DNA of 64,000 bases from Rhizobiaceae bacterium (GTDB lineage: Bacteria > Pseudomonadota > Alphaproteobacteria > Rhizobiales > Rhizobiaceae), in contig CAJPFN010000014.1 of NCBI GenBank assembly GCA_905339215.1, positions 248,001-312,000 of the forward strand. The letters run 5' to 3'. The translations under genes were made by a program, and so were the position numbers. Every line of letters starts with the position of its first letter. Position 1 is the first letter of the stretch. Below the pieces are notes generated by a model. The model worked only from the letters and a program-made list of their open reading frames with translations, ran no database searches and was not told the DNA's origin. Shown here one piece after another: positions 34,164 to 43,029 of the stretch.

Positions 34164-34811
34164 ATGGGTTTTCTATTCGACGGGCCGCCGGGCGCCCAGA
34201 CGACCATCCTGCTCGCCCATGGTGCCGGCGCGCCGATGGATTCGGCGTCAATGAACGCCGCCGCCGCTGCGGTCGCGGCGGAGGGATTTCGCGTGGCCCG
34301 GTTCGAGTTTTCATACATGGCGGCGCGGCGCAGCGGGCAGCGCAAGCCGCCGCCGCGTGCAGAGACGCTCGTTCATGAATACGTAGGAGCGGTCGCCGCG
34401 CTTCGCCCCGCCGGTCGTCTGATCATCGGCGGCAAGTCGATGGGCGGCCGCGTCGCCTCTCTCGCGGCCGATGCCCTGTATGCGCGTGGCGCGATCGGCG
34501 GGCTTCTCTGCCTCGGCTATCCCTTCCATCCGCCGGCGAAACCCGGGCAACTGCGCACTGCACATCTCGTCGATCTCGCCACGCCGGCCCTGATCTGCCA
34601 GGGCACGCGCGACCCGTTCGGCACGCGCGAGGAGGTGAGCCGCTATGCGCTGTCCGATCGCATCGAAATCCTCTGGCTGGAGGACGGCGACCACGACCTC
34701 AAGCCGCGGAAGAACGAGTCGGGCTATTCGGCTGCCGATCACTTCACGACGATGGCGCGGACCGCGCGCGCCTGGGCAGATCGCATCGGCCAGGTTTCCC
34801 GGCCGCTGTGA
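34164..34811 (+). CDS. Alpha/beta hydrolase family protein (KANL3/Tex30-like)
   Basis: A 215-residue small hydrolase. LLAHGAGAPMDSASMN near the N-terminus, the nucleophile elbow GGKSMGGRVAS (Ser), a DPFG loop (GTRDPFGTREE) supplying Asp, and GDHDLKP supplying His fit the dienelactone-hydrolase/KANL3 fold. TGGAGG 8 bases upstream supports the ATG at 34164; an ATG at 34149 is an alternative. Divergent from the stress-protein gene and possibly under the same FNR/FixK-like box. Substrate unknown. Confidence 0.85.
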   Translation: MGFLFDGPPGAQTTILLAHGAGAPMDSASMNAAAAAVAAEGFRVARFEFSYMAARRSGQRKPPPRAETLVHEYVGAVAALRPAGRLIIGGKSMGGRVASLAADALYARGAIGGLLCLGYPFHPPAKPGQLRTAHLVDLATPALICQGTRDPFGTREEVSRYALSDRIEILWLEDGDHDLKPRKNESGYSAADHFTTMARTARAWADRIGQVSRPL

Positions 34812-34818
34812 AAACAGA

Positions 34819-34841
34819 ACCGCCGGCACGAGGCCGGCGGT
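34819..34841. terminator. Stem-loop between convergent genes, T-rich on the - strand side
   Basis: ACCGCCGGC / GCCGGCGGT with a 5-base loop, between the hydrolase (ends 34811, +) and the cysteine-repeat protein gene (ends 34872, -). On the - strand it is followed by TTCTGTTTTC, so it can terminate that strand. Confidence 0.7.
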
Positions 34842-34871
34842 GTCTGTCGCGGTTGGCGGGCTGACCCGCGG

Positions 34872-36785
34872 TCACTGAACGATGCGCCGGGGTTTCGGCT
34901 GGACGATCTTTTTCGTACCCATGGCCGCCTTGCCTTTCGTCGCCTGGCCGGGCGCCTTGAGAATCTTCAGCTTACCCGCCGCGCTGTCGGCCACGCAGTT
35001 GCCGCGCATGAGCTTCTGGCCGAGCCGGCAGGTGGTCGTCAGCGTCGGCAGCTTGACGCAGGCGGTTCCGCGCAGTTCGTAGCCCTTCTTGCACAGGATC
35101 GAGACCGTCGGCTTGTCGACGCAGCGGCCTTCGACGAGCTTCTGGGCGGCCTTACACTTGACCACGATCGTCGGCTTGCGCACGCAGGTGTTGCCGACCA
35201 GTTCGAAACCCTTCTTGCACAGGATCGACACGTCCGGCTTGTCGATGCACTTGCCGCGCGAGAGGATATCGTCCGCCGCGCACACCGGATCTGCCTTGAC
35301 CTGCGGTCGCGGTTTGTCGAGCGACGGCTTCTGCGGGATGGCGAGGTCGTCGGCCGCCGGATCGATCGCCGGGTTGGCACAGGTGAAATCGGTCTTGTCG
35401 ACGGCTACGGTGACCGGCGCCGGCTGCAGTTCCTGGAGCGTGCACTGGATGCTGCGCGTGCGGTTCACGCTGATGTCGTGCGCGCCGTAGGCCTCGAAGA
35501 CGCCGCTGCCCTGGTCGTAGCCGGTCGCCTTGCCGCTGAAGGATGCACCGTTGGAACAGCTGACGCGGTAGTTGAAATCTCCGGGAGCGGCCCGCTTCAC
35601 GGCAAAGAACACCTGGCCCTTGCGCGGACAGGACTTGTCTCGGCCGGCGCTGTCGGCGACGGTGATTTCGCCTTGCCACTTCGCCTGCGGCTTGGGCAGG
35701 TCCGGATTGTCCCGCGGCGCAGTCGTCAGCCCGCCGCCGCCGGCGCCGGTGCAGTGGACGGTGATGTCCTTCCAGCCGTCATATGGCGCGAACGGCGAGC
35801 CGTTCTCGACGATTTCGGTCTTGAACTGGAAGTGCGACGTGGCGCCGACGTTCTCCCAGGTCTCGTAGGTGGCGAAATAGCCGTTCTTGGTCGCATTGAA
35901 GGATGCCCACGCCTGAACGAACTCCGACGTTATCGCGCCGCCGTTCTTCTGCCGCCAGATGCGCATGGAGACCGGGCCGGCCTGGTTGGCCTGGGCGCGC
36001 GACGTGACCTTCAACGACGGGCAGACCGTGCCGGGATTGGAGCCCGGCTGCTGGTTCAGGTGGGTCGTCAGGAACAGCTTCACGTTCTTTATGTCGAATG
36101 CGCCGTGGTCGTAGGCGACGTCGTTGACCGGCGACTTGATCACAGGGTCGCAGACGACCTGGACATTGAAGGTGCCCGTGCGCGTGTGATCGATCTCGTC
36201 GGGGAAGGCGGGCCAGTACTCGTTCGCCTCGACGAGCATGTTGCCGTCGAGGACGGCCTTGGCGGTGTCGGCGACCAGGGTGGCGTGGAATTCCTGCGTG
36301 AAGCTGTAGGATTTGGTCGGCCCGTCAGCCTGGAGGTGCTGGTTGCATCGGGAGATCATGCTGTCGCCATAGGGGACGACGGCAATGCCGGTCTCGGTCG
36401 AAAGGGGGATCTTCGAAGTGGGGAAGACGAAGTTGTGCGACTTGTTGTAGTCGCGCTCGCCGACGCCGTCCGACCACAACAGCGGACGGAGGCTGCATTG
36501 TCCGGCATTGCAGGCGCCGAGCACCACGGCGACCTCGTCCACGTAGCCGGGCCACTTCGTGTCGACCTTCATGTGCCCCCAGAACTGGGCATTGCCGGAC
36601 TTGAGCTTGTCCCACTTCTGGCCGTCCGTCGAAACGACATGAATCGTCGTGTTGGCGCTCTGCAGGTCGAACGACATCGACTTCAGTTTTGCCTCCTCCG
36701 CGAACCCGGGCGACGATGACAGGGCTGCTGCGGCGATAGCCAATGCTGCAGCCGAATGGCGTAGGGTGCGTGTTGCGATGGACAT
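34872..36785 (-). CDS. Secreted protein with C-terminal C-x10-C-x9 repeats
   Basis: A 637-residue protein of unknown function. A Sec signal (MSIATRTLRHSAAALAIAAA, cleavage near GFA-EE) is followed by about 450 residues of beta-rich, Cys-paired sequence. The last quarter holds five 21-residue repeats spaced strictly C-x10-C-x9, for example CKKGFELVGNTC and CKKGYELRGTAC. A basic tail (TKGKAAMGTKKIVQPKPRR) follows. CAGGAGGAACCC precedes the ATG. It stands alone after an intrinsic terminator and has its own ECF-like promoter motif (36820-36845). The repeat module is shared with the neighbour at 36911, so both probably act at the same place on the cell surface (inference). Confidence 0.85.
   Translation of the reverse strand: MSIATRTLRHSAAALAIAAAALSSSPGFAEEAKLKSMSFDLQSANTTIHVVSTDGQKWDKLKSGNAQFWGHMKVDTKWPGYVDEVAVVLGACNAGQCSLRPLLWSDGVGERDYNKSHNFVFPTSKIPLSTETGIAVVPYGDSMISRCNQHLQADGPTKSYSFTQEFHATLVADTAKAVLDGNMLVEANEYWPAFPDEIDHTRTGTFNVQVVCDPVIKSPVNDVAYDHGAFDIKNVKLFLTTHLNQQPGSNPGTVCPSLKVTSRAQANQAGPVSMRIWRQKNGGAITSEFVQAWASFNATKNGYFATYETWENVGATSHFQFKTEIVENGSPFAPYDGWKDITVHCTGAGGGGLTTAPRDNPDLPKPQAKWQGEITVADSAGRDKSCPRKGQVFFAVKRAAPGDFNYRVSCSNGASFSGKATGYDQGSGVFEAYGAHDISVNRTRSIQCTLQELQPAPVTVAVDKTDFTCANPAIDPAADDLAIPQKPSLDKPRPQVKADPVCAADDILSRGKCIDKPDVSILCKKGFELVGNTCVRKPTIVVKCKAAQKLVEGRCVDKPTVSILCKKGYELRGTACVKLPTLTTTCRLGQKLMRGNCVADSAAGKLKILKAPGQATKGKAAMGTKKIVQPKPRRIVQ
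34978..35281 (-). repeat. Five 21-residue cysteine repeats (protein level)
   Basis: Within the 34872-36785 gene: Cys at alternating spacing of 10 and 9 residues over five units, with consensus C-x-x-G/A-x-x-L-x-x-G-x-C-V-x-K-P. The DNA copies are diverged, so this is an old duplication, unlike the nearly identical 114-bp repeats of the neighbour. Boundaries are approximate. Confidence 0.75.
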
Positions 36786-36819
36786 GGGTTCCTCCTGAAA
36801 ACGTCCGTTCGGGAGGTGT

Positions 36820-36845
36820 GTCGCTGCGGCCGCACCGCTGGTTCA
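36820..36845 (-). promoter_or_regulatory. ECF-type promoter motif TGAACC-N16-CGAC, copy 3
   Basis: On the - strand TGAACC (36845-36840), a 16-base spacer, then CGAC (36823-36820). It lies about 35 bases before the ATG of the secreted protein at 36785 and just after the terminator at 36855-36886. It is identical in both elements and spacing to the copies at 42916-42941 (-) and 43030-43055 (+) around the ECF sigma gene. Confidence 0.65.
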
Positions 36846-36854
36846 CGACCGGCG

Positions 36855-36886
36855 AAAAAAACGCCCCGGCGATTTCGCGCCGGGGC
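36855..36886 (-). terminator. Intrinsic terminator with T7 tail
   Basis: On the - strand GCCCCGGC, an 8-base loop, GCCGGGGC, G, then seven T. It is 24 bases beyond the stop of the DUF11/cysteine-repeat gene (36911) and separates it from the next secreted gene. The best rho-independent terminator in the window. Confidence 0.9.
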
Positions 36887-36910
36887 ATTCGCTGCCGGAA
36901 AAGACCCCTT

Positions 36911-39900
36911 CTACTGGATCTTCAGCAGCCTATTCGTCGAACCGCCATCGTCCTGCTTCTCGCGCCGGGGAAGCAGGTTCCTGAGAACATCCGGGTTGAG
37001 TACGTTCGGATTGATCTCGAGGATCGGCTTCTTCCGCTCGGGCGTGCGGCAATTGGGCGGCGTGCCGACGGTACCCGCCGGGCAGCGCTGCTCGATCGTC
37101 ACGTTGACGCACTTGCCGTTGCGCAGGATCTGGCCCTTGCGGCAGCGCGGCTCTGTTTCGACGGTCACGCAGGTGCCGTTGCGAAGCACGGTGCCCTTCG
37201 GGCAAACGATCTCGCGACTGCGGCAGGCGCCGTTCTTCAGCTCCGTGCCCCGCGGACAGACGCAAAGTCCGTCCTTGGTGCGGATCTGGCCGGGCAGCAG
37301 CTTGCACTGGCGGACCGGCGGCTTCTCGATCGTGCGGCAGGCACCGTTCTTCAGCTCCGTTCCGCGCGGGCAAATGCAGCGCCCGTCGGAGGTGCGGATC
37401 TGGCCGGGCAGCAGCTTGCACTGGCGGACCGGCGGCTGCTCGATCGTGCGGCAGGCGCCGTCCTTCAGCTCCGCCCCCTTCGGGCAAATGCAGCGCCCGT
37501 CTGAAGTGCGGATCTGGCCGGGCAGCAGCTTGCACTGGCGGACCGGCGGTTGCTCGATCGTGCGGCAGGCGCCGTTCTTCAGCTCCGTCCCCTTCGGGCA
37601 CACGCAGCGCCCGTCGGAAGTACGGACCTGACCGGGCAGCAGCTTGCACTGGCGGACCGGAGGCGTGGGCTCGGTCGTGCCGCCGTCTGTGACGCACTGG
37701 CCGTTGCGGAAGGTGGTGCCTTCCGGGCAGACGCAGCGATTGTCGGCGTTGAGCACGAAGCCTTCCGAACACTGCTTCGCCACTTCCTGCGCGATGGTGA
37801 AGGGATGGCAGGAATAGGCGTCGCCCTCGCGGTCGCCGTCGACCGTGAGCGCACGCGCGAGTCCTCCGGGGCTAGCGCCGGTGACGGGCGTCTCGGGCGA
37901 GAGCACCGCCACGCAGTTGCGGCCGGAAAGCTGGCCCTGCAGGTTGGCGACCGCCGCCTCCGGGATGACGACTGTCACCTGGTGGACGCGGCTCTCGCCG
38001 GCCCCGAGGGTGAGGTTCGCCACGCAGGAGAAGGGCAGGGTAGTCGGTTCCTCGGCGCAGCCGAACGGCGGAGAGATCTCCGTGATCGGTACGCCCTCGA
38101 GCCGGCCGATGCCTTCCACGCCGAGCGCATCGCCGATGCGGACCGGGCCGGAGAAGCCCGTGTCGCCGTCATTGGCGATGGTGATCTCGAACGTGCAGGG
38201 CTGGCCGGGGCGGCACTCGGTGTCGCCGGTCTTCTCGACGCGGATCGTCGCGCCGCCCTGGTCGCAGGCCTCGCCGAACGGATAGACGATGTCGTCTCCG
38301 GGAGCGGGGCCGAAAGAGCCGCGGGCGCAGTTCTCGAAGCGGCGGTTCGGCGAGACGGCGAGCGTCACGTCGAAATGGCGGCTCGTTCCAGGCGTCATGA
38401 CGGCGCCGGGAATCTGGCACGACAGCGTGTCGGCGGGGACCGGTCCGCAGCTCCATTCCGCGCCGTCCGGGGTCACGGTCTGGATTTGCACGGGGGTGCC
38501 TGCGCCGATCAACGTCGCGGCGTCGTGGACCCGGACGGGACCGGACGGCGCGGCGGTGCCGACGCTGTGGACCGTGATGCGACACGAGATCGCCGCCCCG
38601 GCCACCGCGCCGTCGCAGGTCTTGGTGATGCGCATGGCCGGCTTGCCCGGATCGCGCTGCGGAATCCGCGCCTTGGCGCAGGACCGGTTGTTGGCGAGGT
38701 TGGTCTCGCCGGGGACCGGCAGCACTTCGGCACAGTTCTCGATCTGGTCGCCATAGCCTGCGCCGGCCACCGTCTTTACGCCGATGGTCGTCGTCGCGCC
38801 GGGCACCAGAACCAGCCCGGGATGGTCGCAGCGGAAGCGGCCGGGGCCGTCCGGTGCGCACGCCCAGGGCGGCGACGGCACGAAGATCGACGAGGCGGGC
38901 ACGCCCGAAGGATACTCGTCGACCACGGTGAGCGGGCCGTTGTGGATCGAGGTTCCCGTGTTGATCACGTCGATCCGCCACAGGCAGACGCCGTCCGGCG
39001 TGCAGACCGGGGTCAGCGCGCTCTTGCGGATGCCGAGGTCGGCCTTCTCCTCTTCCGGAGGCGTGCACTCGCGATCGCGCCCGGGGACGCAGATCGGGAT
39101 GGACGCGCAGGCCCGGTCGTTGCCGAGTTCGCCGAACGGCTGCTTGCCGCTCGCCGTATAGTCGTACTCGGCGCAATTGCGGATTCCGCGCCACTGCCAA
39201 GTCGCGCCCGGCTCGAAGCCGAGCTTCAGCGTGACCGATTCACCCGGATTTAGGGTTGTTTCCGGATGCTCGCACATCATCGGGCTGGCCATGGGCACGC
39301 AGGTCCACGGCGCGTTCGGACCCGATTCGACTGTCGCGCTGCCGGGCGAGGTGACTTCCTCCAGCACGATCTTGCCGTTGTACGGGGCGTCGCCGACATT
39401 GGTGACCGTGATGGTGAACTCGCAGCCGCCTTCCTTCGTGCAGCTGGTCACGTCCGCGCGCTTCTCGACCTTGAGGTCCGGTTCCTTCTCGCGGTCCGGG
39501 CAGTCGAGGTCGGGCGGGATGACGATGTCGACCGTCTGCGTGCAGCACAGGCCGACGCCTTCGGCAGGCCCGACATAGGTCTCGATGCCGGTGACGACGA
39601 GGTGGATGACGTCGCCGGGCGCCGCGCCGTGGATGGTCCAGTCGAGCACGCCGCCGCCGGCCGGAACCAGCTGCGGGCCTTCCGCCACCGTCACGCCTGG
39701 CGTGGTGGAGCGAACCTGCACCCACTTGCCGGCGAGATCGGCGCCGGCCGTCATGTGGTAGACATAGGTGCCCGCGAAGGGCGTGCAGTCGACTTCACCC
39801 GTCTCGACCTTGAAGCAGGCCTCCTCGGGATCGCCGCCGCCGGGGGGCGGGGGCGGCTCGCAACCGGTCAGGTCGACCAGGATCGACGTCTTCTCGCCGG

Positions 39901-40576
39901 TCAGGAAGTCGCCGTCGTCCGGCTTTGCCGGATCGTGCGAGGGGATATGCACCATCGCACCGCGCGGGCGCTGGACGTTCACCCAGGCCTGGTTGTCGAT
40001 GATCGTGGGAGCGGGGAACGCGCCCGGATCGATCTTCGCGGTGATGCGGACCTCGATGTAGCGCTCGCCGACTTCGCCGCTGCCGTCGAGATCGACGGTG
40101 GACAGGCGGAAGTCTTCGAGCAGCGCGGTGTCGTCGGGATCGGCCGTGGCGCCGATGGTGGCCGCGGGAAGGGCCCCGCCGGCCGCGTTGGTGCCGTCGC
40201 CCGTGGCCGTGACATGAACAACGGTCAGGCCGTTCGGCAGCTGGTCCGACAGGTTCATGCGATAGGCCTTCAGCTCTTCGGCGAAGGCGGGGTCGGCGAT
40301 TTTCGCCGGGTCGCCGCGAAGGCCGAAGCGGAGGCGATAGACGACATAGTTGCAGTCGCGCTGCCGGCCTATCTTCTCGAAGAACGGGCGCACCTCGCCG
40401 GGCCTGAGTTCCGGCCGATCGGGCCGGTCGAGCGGGATTGCGGGCTCGAGCGTTACCTTGGAATCGTTCGATTCCTTCAGTGTCAGTTGGGCGGCGGCAG
40501 GGGTGACGGAGGCGAGCGCGAGCCCGGCCGCCATCAACCAGCGCGCGACGCGCCTGGCGTATGACAGGGGTTTCAT
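36911..40576 (-). CDS. Large secreted protein with DUF11-type domains and cysteine-rich tandem repeats
   Basis: About 1221 residues. A signal peptide (MKPLSYARRVARWLMAAGLA, cleavage near AAA-QL) is followed by an N-terminal region of about 230 residues, a Cys-paired domain shared with the neighbour at 40645, and four DUF11-type beta-sandwich domains (LKVEKRADVTSC, DLGIRKSALTPVC, AMRITKTCDG, IRVEKTGDTEC). The last 300 residues are Cys repeats, including four nearly identical 38-residue units. GGAG-ACGACC before the ATG at 40576 gives a normal signal peptide; an ATG at 40633, with a stronger GAGGGAGGG site, would add 19 residues. It follows the 40645 gene closely and shares its operon. DUF11 domains are typical of surface proteins. 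Confidence 0.85.
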   Translation of the reverse strand: MKPLSYARRVARWLMAAGLALASVTPAAAQLTLKESNDSKVTLEPAIPLDRPDRPELRPGEVRPFFEKIGRQRDCNYVVYRLRFGLRGDPAKIADPAFAEELKAYRMNLSDQLPNGLTVVHVTATGDGTNAAGGALPAATIGATADPDDTALLEDFRLSTVDLDGSGEVGERYIEVRITAKIDPGAFPAPTIIDNQAWVNVQRPRGAMVHIPSHDPAKPDDGDFLTGEKTSILVDLTGCEPPPPPGGGDPEEACFKVETGEVDCTPFAGTYVYHMTAGADLAGKWVQVRSTTPGVTVAEGPQLVPAGGGVLDWTIHGAAPGDVIHLVVTGIETYVGPAEGVGLCCTQTVDIVIPPDLDCPDREKEPDLKVEKRADVTSCTKEGGCEFTITVTNVGDAPYNGKIVLEEVTSPGSATVESGPNAPWTCVPMASPMMCEHPETTLNPGESVTLKLGFEPGATWQWRGIRNCAEYDYTASGKQPFGELGNDRACASIPICVPGRDRECTPPEEEKADLGIRKSALTPVCTPDGVCLWRIDVINTGTSIHNGPLTVVDEYPSGVPASSIFVPSPPWACAPDGPGRFRCDHPGLVLVPGATTTIGVKTVAGAGYGDQIENCAEVLPVPGETNLANNRSCAKARIPQRDPGKPAMRITKTCDGAVAGAAISCRITVHSVGTAAPSGPVRVHDAATLIGAGTPVQIQTVTPDGAEWSCGPVPADTLSCQIPGAVMTPGTSRHFDVTLAVSPNRRFENCARGSFGPAPGDDIVYPFGEACDQGGATIRVEKTGDTECRPGQPCTFEITIANDGDTGFSGPVRIGDALGVEGIGRLEGVPITEISPPFGCAEEPTTLPFSCVANLTLGAGESRVHQVTVVIPEAAVANLQGQLSGRNCVAVLSPETPVTGASPGGLARALTVDGDREGDAYSCHPFTIAQEVAKQCSEGFVLNADNRCVCPEGTTFRNGQCVTDGGTTEPTPPVRQCKLLPGQVRTSDGRCVCPKGTELKNGACRTIEQPPVRQCKLLPGQIRTSDGRCICPKGAELKDGACRTIEQPPVRQCKLLPGQIRTSDGRCICPRGTELKNGACRTIEKPPVRQCKLLPGQIRTKDGLCVCPRGTELKNGACRSREIVCPKGTVLRNGTCVTVETEPRCRKGQILRNGKCVNVTIEQRCPAGTVGTPPNCRTPERKKPILEINPNVLNPDVLRNLLPRREKQDDGGSTNRLLKIQ
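37221..37676 (-). repeat. Four tandem 114-bp repeats
   Basis: Units begin at 37221, 37335, 37449 and 37563, each exactly 114 bp (38 codons) and nearly identical in DNA. They encode C-x13-C-x-C-x10-C-x10 modules such as CPKGTELKNGAC. High DNA identity implies recent expansion or ongoing conversion, so copy number may vary between strains. Confidence 0.9.
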
Positions 40577-40644
40577 GGTCGTCTCCATGACGTTTGCGTG
40601 TTCCACCGGGTGGAAGGAAGTGATCGTCGTCATCTTTCCCTCCC

Positions 40645-42615
40645 TCACGGTTCGCAGGCCACGACGGGCGTTTCGAGCGGCACGGTCACCTTGCAGCACG
40701 GGTAGTACCCGCCTGCGTCGGCGTCCGACTTCTTGTAGAAGCAGAGGCCGACATTGACCGTATCGCCGGGGAAGTGCCCGGTGATGCCGATCGTGAACGG
40801 CGCTCCGGCCGGCTGCGTCTGCTGCAGCGGCGAGACGCTCGTGCCGGGAGTCTTGGAATCGGCCTTGATCGTGTCGCCGCCAATGCCCGCTACGTCACGG
40901 AGATAGAGGTCGGCTTCCAGGCCGGCCGGGGTACACCAGTATTCCACCGCCTCGACGTCGAGGCAGGGCGGGAAGTCGCCCGGTGGCGGGAAGTCCGGCG
41001 GATAGAACGGCGGCAGGTAGCCGCCGGGCACCGGCTCATACCAGCCTGCCCGACCCTCGCAGGGCCGCCACACCTCGACGTCGCCGACATGGCCCTTCAC
41101 TTCGGGGTCCTCGAAGAACCCGTCGAAGTCGACGAACCACGAGCCGAAGGGTGGCTCGTTGGCCGGTCGCACCAGGGCGGTCGAGGTGATCTGCACGCCG
41201 TGGACGGCGAACGGGCCGCCCGGCGCCAGCTGGTCGGCGAGCGCCGGATTGTCGCGCAGGCGGTCGCCTGTCTTGACGATGGTGTCGGCGCAGGCGCGGG
41301 TGTCGAAGAAGCCCTCCGCGTCGTAGCCGTACTGCAGGTCGATGCCGCCGGCCGTCTGTCGATGGTCTTTCGGGAATCCGACGGCATATTCCTGCGGCAC
41401 CGGGACCCAGACCGATTCCGTTGCCGGATCGTCGGGGCTTTCGCGCCAGTAGCGAAGGACGGAGCCTTCGCCGGAGTCGGCGAAGCGGCTGTAGTCGTAG
41501 CGGTTGTCGATCTCGCCGCGCTGGGCGAGATACATGAAGCCGCGGTTGTCGAAGGCGATGTCGGTGACGGCGAGGTCTTCCTCGGCCGCGACCGTGAGCT
41601 CCCAGCGCGGATCGCCGGCGAAGGCGCCCTCGCGGGTCAGCCCGACCGACCAGATCTCGGCCTTCTCGCCGACCGCGTAGTAGACGCGGCCGCCATGGAC
41701 CTGGACGCCCCAGATGCGGCGTTCGTCCTGCGTGTAGCCCCAGCTGTCGGGATCCTCGCTGTCGAAGGCCGCGCCCTGGATGTCCATGACGGCGCCGTCG
41801 TCGGCGACAGGCTCCAGTCCGCGTACCGGGCGGCCGTCGACGCCGTGGTCGAACGTGTCGATCAGGGCGCCATCGACGCCGATCCTGTGGATCAGGCCGG
41901 AATCGAGATCGGAGGCGAAGAACTGCCGGTGACCCTTGTCAAAGGCGACGTCGGCGAGTCCGGGGCCGCTGTTGGTATCGATGGTGGCGAAGAGGCTGAC
42001 GGCGCCGTTGCGCCCGTCGATCCGCCAGATGGCGCCGGGGCTGCCGCCGTTCTCCTCGGCGAACTGCCCCTCCATGAAGGTGGCGCCGGCTGCGCCGCGC
42101 CGCTGCCGTTCGGGCCGCCCGTCGTCGTCCGCGTCGGGGGTGACGATACGGACGCCGTGGAGCGAGCTCGCGGCGGCGAAGAGGTCGGGAACGCCGGTCG
42201 GCACGCCGTCGCGGACGCCGTCGTCAAAGGTCAGGCCGAAAACCTGGCCGATCTGGCCGGCGCGAACCTCGAAGGGCGGCGGGGTGAAGACGATCTGCCC
42301 CGCCGGCGCCCCGCCGAGGGCGGAAACGTCGAAAACGCGCAGGCTGGCGCGTTCGGGGTCGATGAACGTCTCGTCGACCGGATCGACGCCCGGCGGCAGG
42401 CCCTCTTCGATGCCGGGTATGTAGGTCCCGGGGAAGCCCGAGACCGCCATCGAGCCGGGGAAGACGATCTGCGCGTCCTGGGCGCCGGCCGGGGCCGACG
42501 GCCACAGCCCGGCGGCGAGCGCGAGCGCTCCTGCCGTGGCTGTCAGGAACTTGCGGTGGAGGCTCGCGCGGCGGTCGGCCGCGATGGCAAGGCTCGCTGG
42601 CGTGCGGTCGCGCAT
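40645..42615 (-). CDS. Secreted beta-propeller-like protein with C-terminal cysteine domain
   Basis: About 656 residues of unknown function. A signal peptide (RKFLTATAGALALAAGLWPS, cleavage near AGA-QD) precedes about 480 residues with repeated propeller-like blades, for example GIWRIDG/AIWRIDGRNGAVSLFAT, LADVAFDKGHRQFFASDLDS and VTDIAFDNRGFMYLAQRGE. The C-terminal 100 residues form a Cys-paired domain (PGDTVNVGLCFY, YYPCCKVTVPLE) also found in the 36911 protein. ATG 42615 has GGGAGAAG upstream; the frame is open to an ATG at 42867 with its own AGGAG, but that would bury the signal peptide behind 84 residues. First gene of the divergent secreted operon. Confidence 0.82.
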   Translation of the reverse strand: MRDRTPASLAIAADRRASLHRKFLTATAGALALAAGLWPSAPAGAQDAQIVFPGSMAVSGFPGTYIPGIEEGLPPGVDPVDETFIDPERASLRVFDVSALGGAPAGQIVFTPPPFEVRAGQIGQVFGLTFDDGVRDGVPTGVPDLFAAASSLHGVRIVTPDADDDGRPERQRRGAAGATFMEGQFAEENGGSPGAIWRIDGRNGAVSLFATIDTNSGPGLADVAFDKGHRQFFASDLDSGLIHRIGVDGALIDTFDHGVDGRPVRGLEPVADDGAVMDIQGAAFDSEDPDSWGYTQDERRIWGVQVHGGRVYYAVGEKAEIWSVGLTREGAFAGDPRWELTVAAEEDLAVTDIAFDNRGFMYLAQRGEIDNRYDYSRFADSGEGSVLRYWRESPDDPATESVWVPVPQEYAVGFPKDHRQTAGGIDLQYGYDAEGFFDTRACADTIVKTGDRLRDNPALADQLAPGGPFAVHGVQITSTALVRPANEPPFGSWFVDFDGFFEDPEVKGHVGDVEVWRPCEGRAGWYEPVPGGYLPPFYPPDFPPPGDFPPCLDVEAVEYWCTPAGLEADLYLRDVAGIGGDTIKADSKTPGTSVSPLQQTQPAGAPFTIGITGHFPGDTVNVGLCFYKKSDADAGGYYPCCKVTVPLETPVVACEP

Positions 42616-42733
42616 GAGGCTTCTCCCGTTTCCTGCAGGAGAAACAGCCGGCAGATGGGCGCGCGACAGCGCTGACCCGAATGCCCCGGCGCTTTCCCCC
42701 CAGTCGATACGTTGTCCGCCCCTTGCGCCGGAA

Positions 42734-42762
42734 ATGTTACGCCGCGGATGACGCAAGGTCAA
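42734..42762 (-). promoter_or_regulatory. Sigma-70-like promoter for the secreted operon
   Basis: On the - strand TTGACC (42762-42757), a 17-base spacer, TAACAT (42739-42734). This is 5/6 and 4/6 to consensus, about 120 bases before the ATG at 42615. It may give basal expression beside the ECF-type promoter. Confidence 0.45.
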
Positions 42763-42915
42763 CGCAATGCCGGGGAAGCCCAGCGCGTCCGTCTCGTCGC
42801 CGTGGCGCGCGCGTCGACGGGATCCCGCGACGCCCGGCGGCCGGTCGTGATGAACGTGGTTTGTCATGATACGCTCCTGGTCCGGAAGCCGCACCGCGCG
42901 GCTCCTAGAGCGTCA

Positions 42916-42941
42916 GTCGCGGCGCCGCGCCGAAAGGTTCA
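42916..42941 (-). promoter_or_regulatory. ECF-type promoter motif TGAACC-N16-CGAC, copy 2
   Basis: On the - strand TGAACC (42941-42936), 16 bases, CGAC (42919-42916), directed at the secreted operon, about 300 bases before the preferred start (42615) or about 50 before the alternative ATG at 42867. Confidence 0.6.
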
Positions 42942-43029
42942 TGGCGGTCTCCGGCCACGATCGGCCAATTCGATCAAAGCGGTGTTCAATCTCGCCGAAC
43001 ATTGTTCTAGCTTCCTCGACGAAAAGCGG

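Noticed and set aside
37221-37676. Regular repeats as a possible CRISPR array
   Set aside because: Units are contiguous, 114 bp, in frame and protein-coding; there are no unique spacers and no cas genes.
39266-40564. Long + strand frame opposite the DUF11 protein gene
   Set aside because: Antisense shadow of the 36911-40576 gene; no domain, no ribosome site, composition typical of reverse-strand GC bias.
42616-42867. 84-residue N-terminal extension of the 40645 protein from the ATG at 42867
   Set aside because: It has an AGGAG site and lies just after the ECF-type motif, but it would place the signal peptide internally and reads as Arg-rich non-protein; kept as an alternative only.
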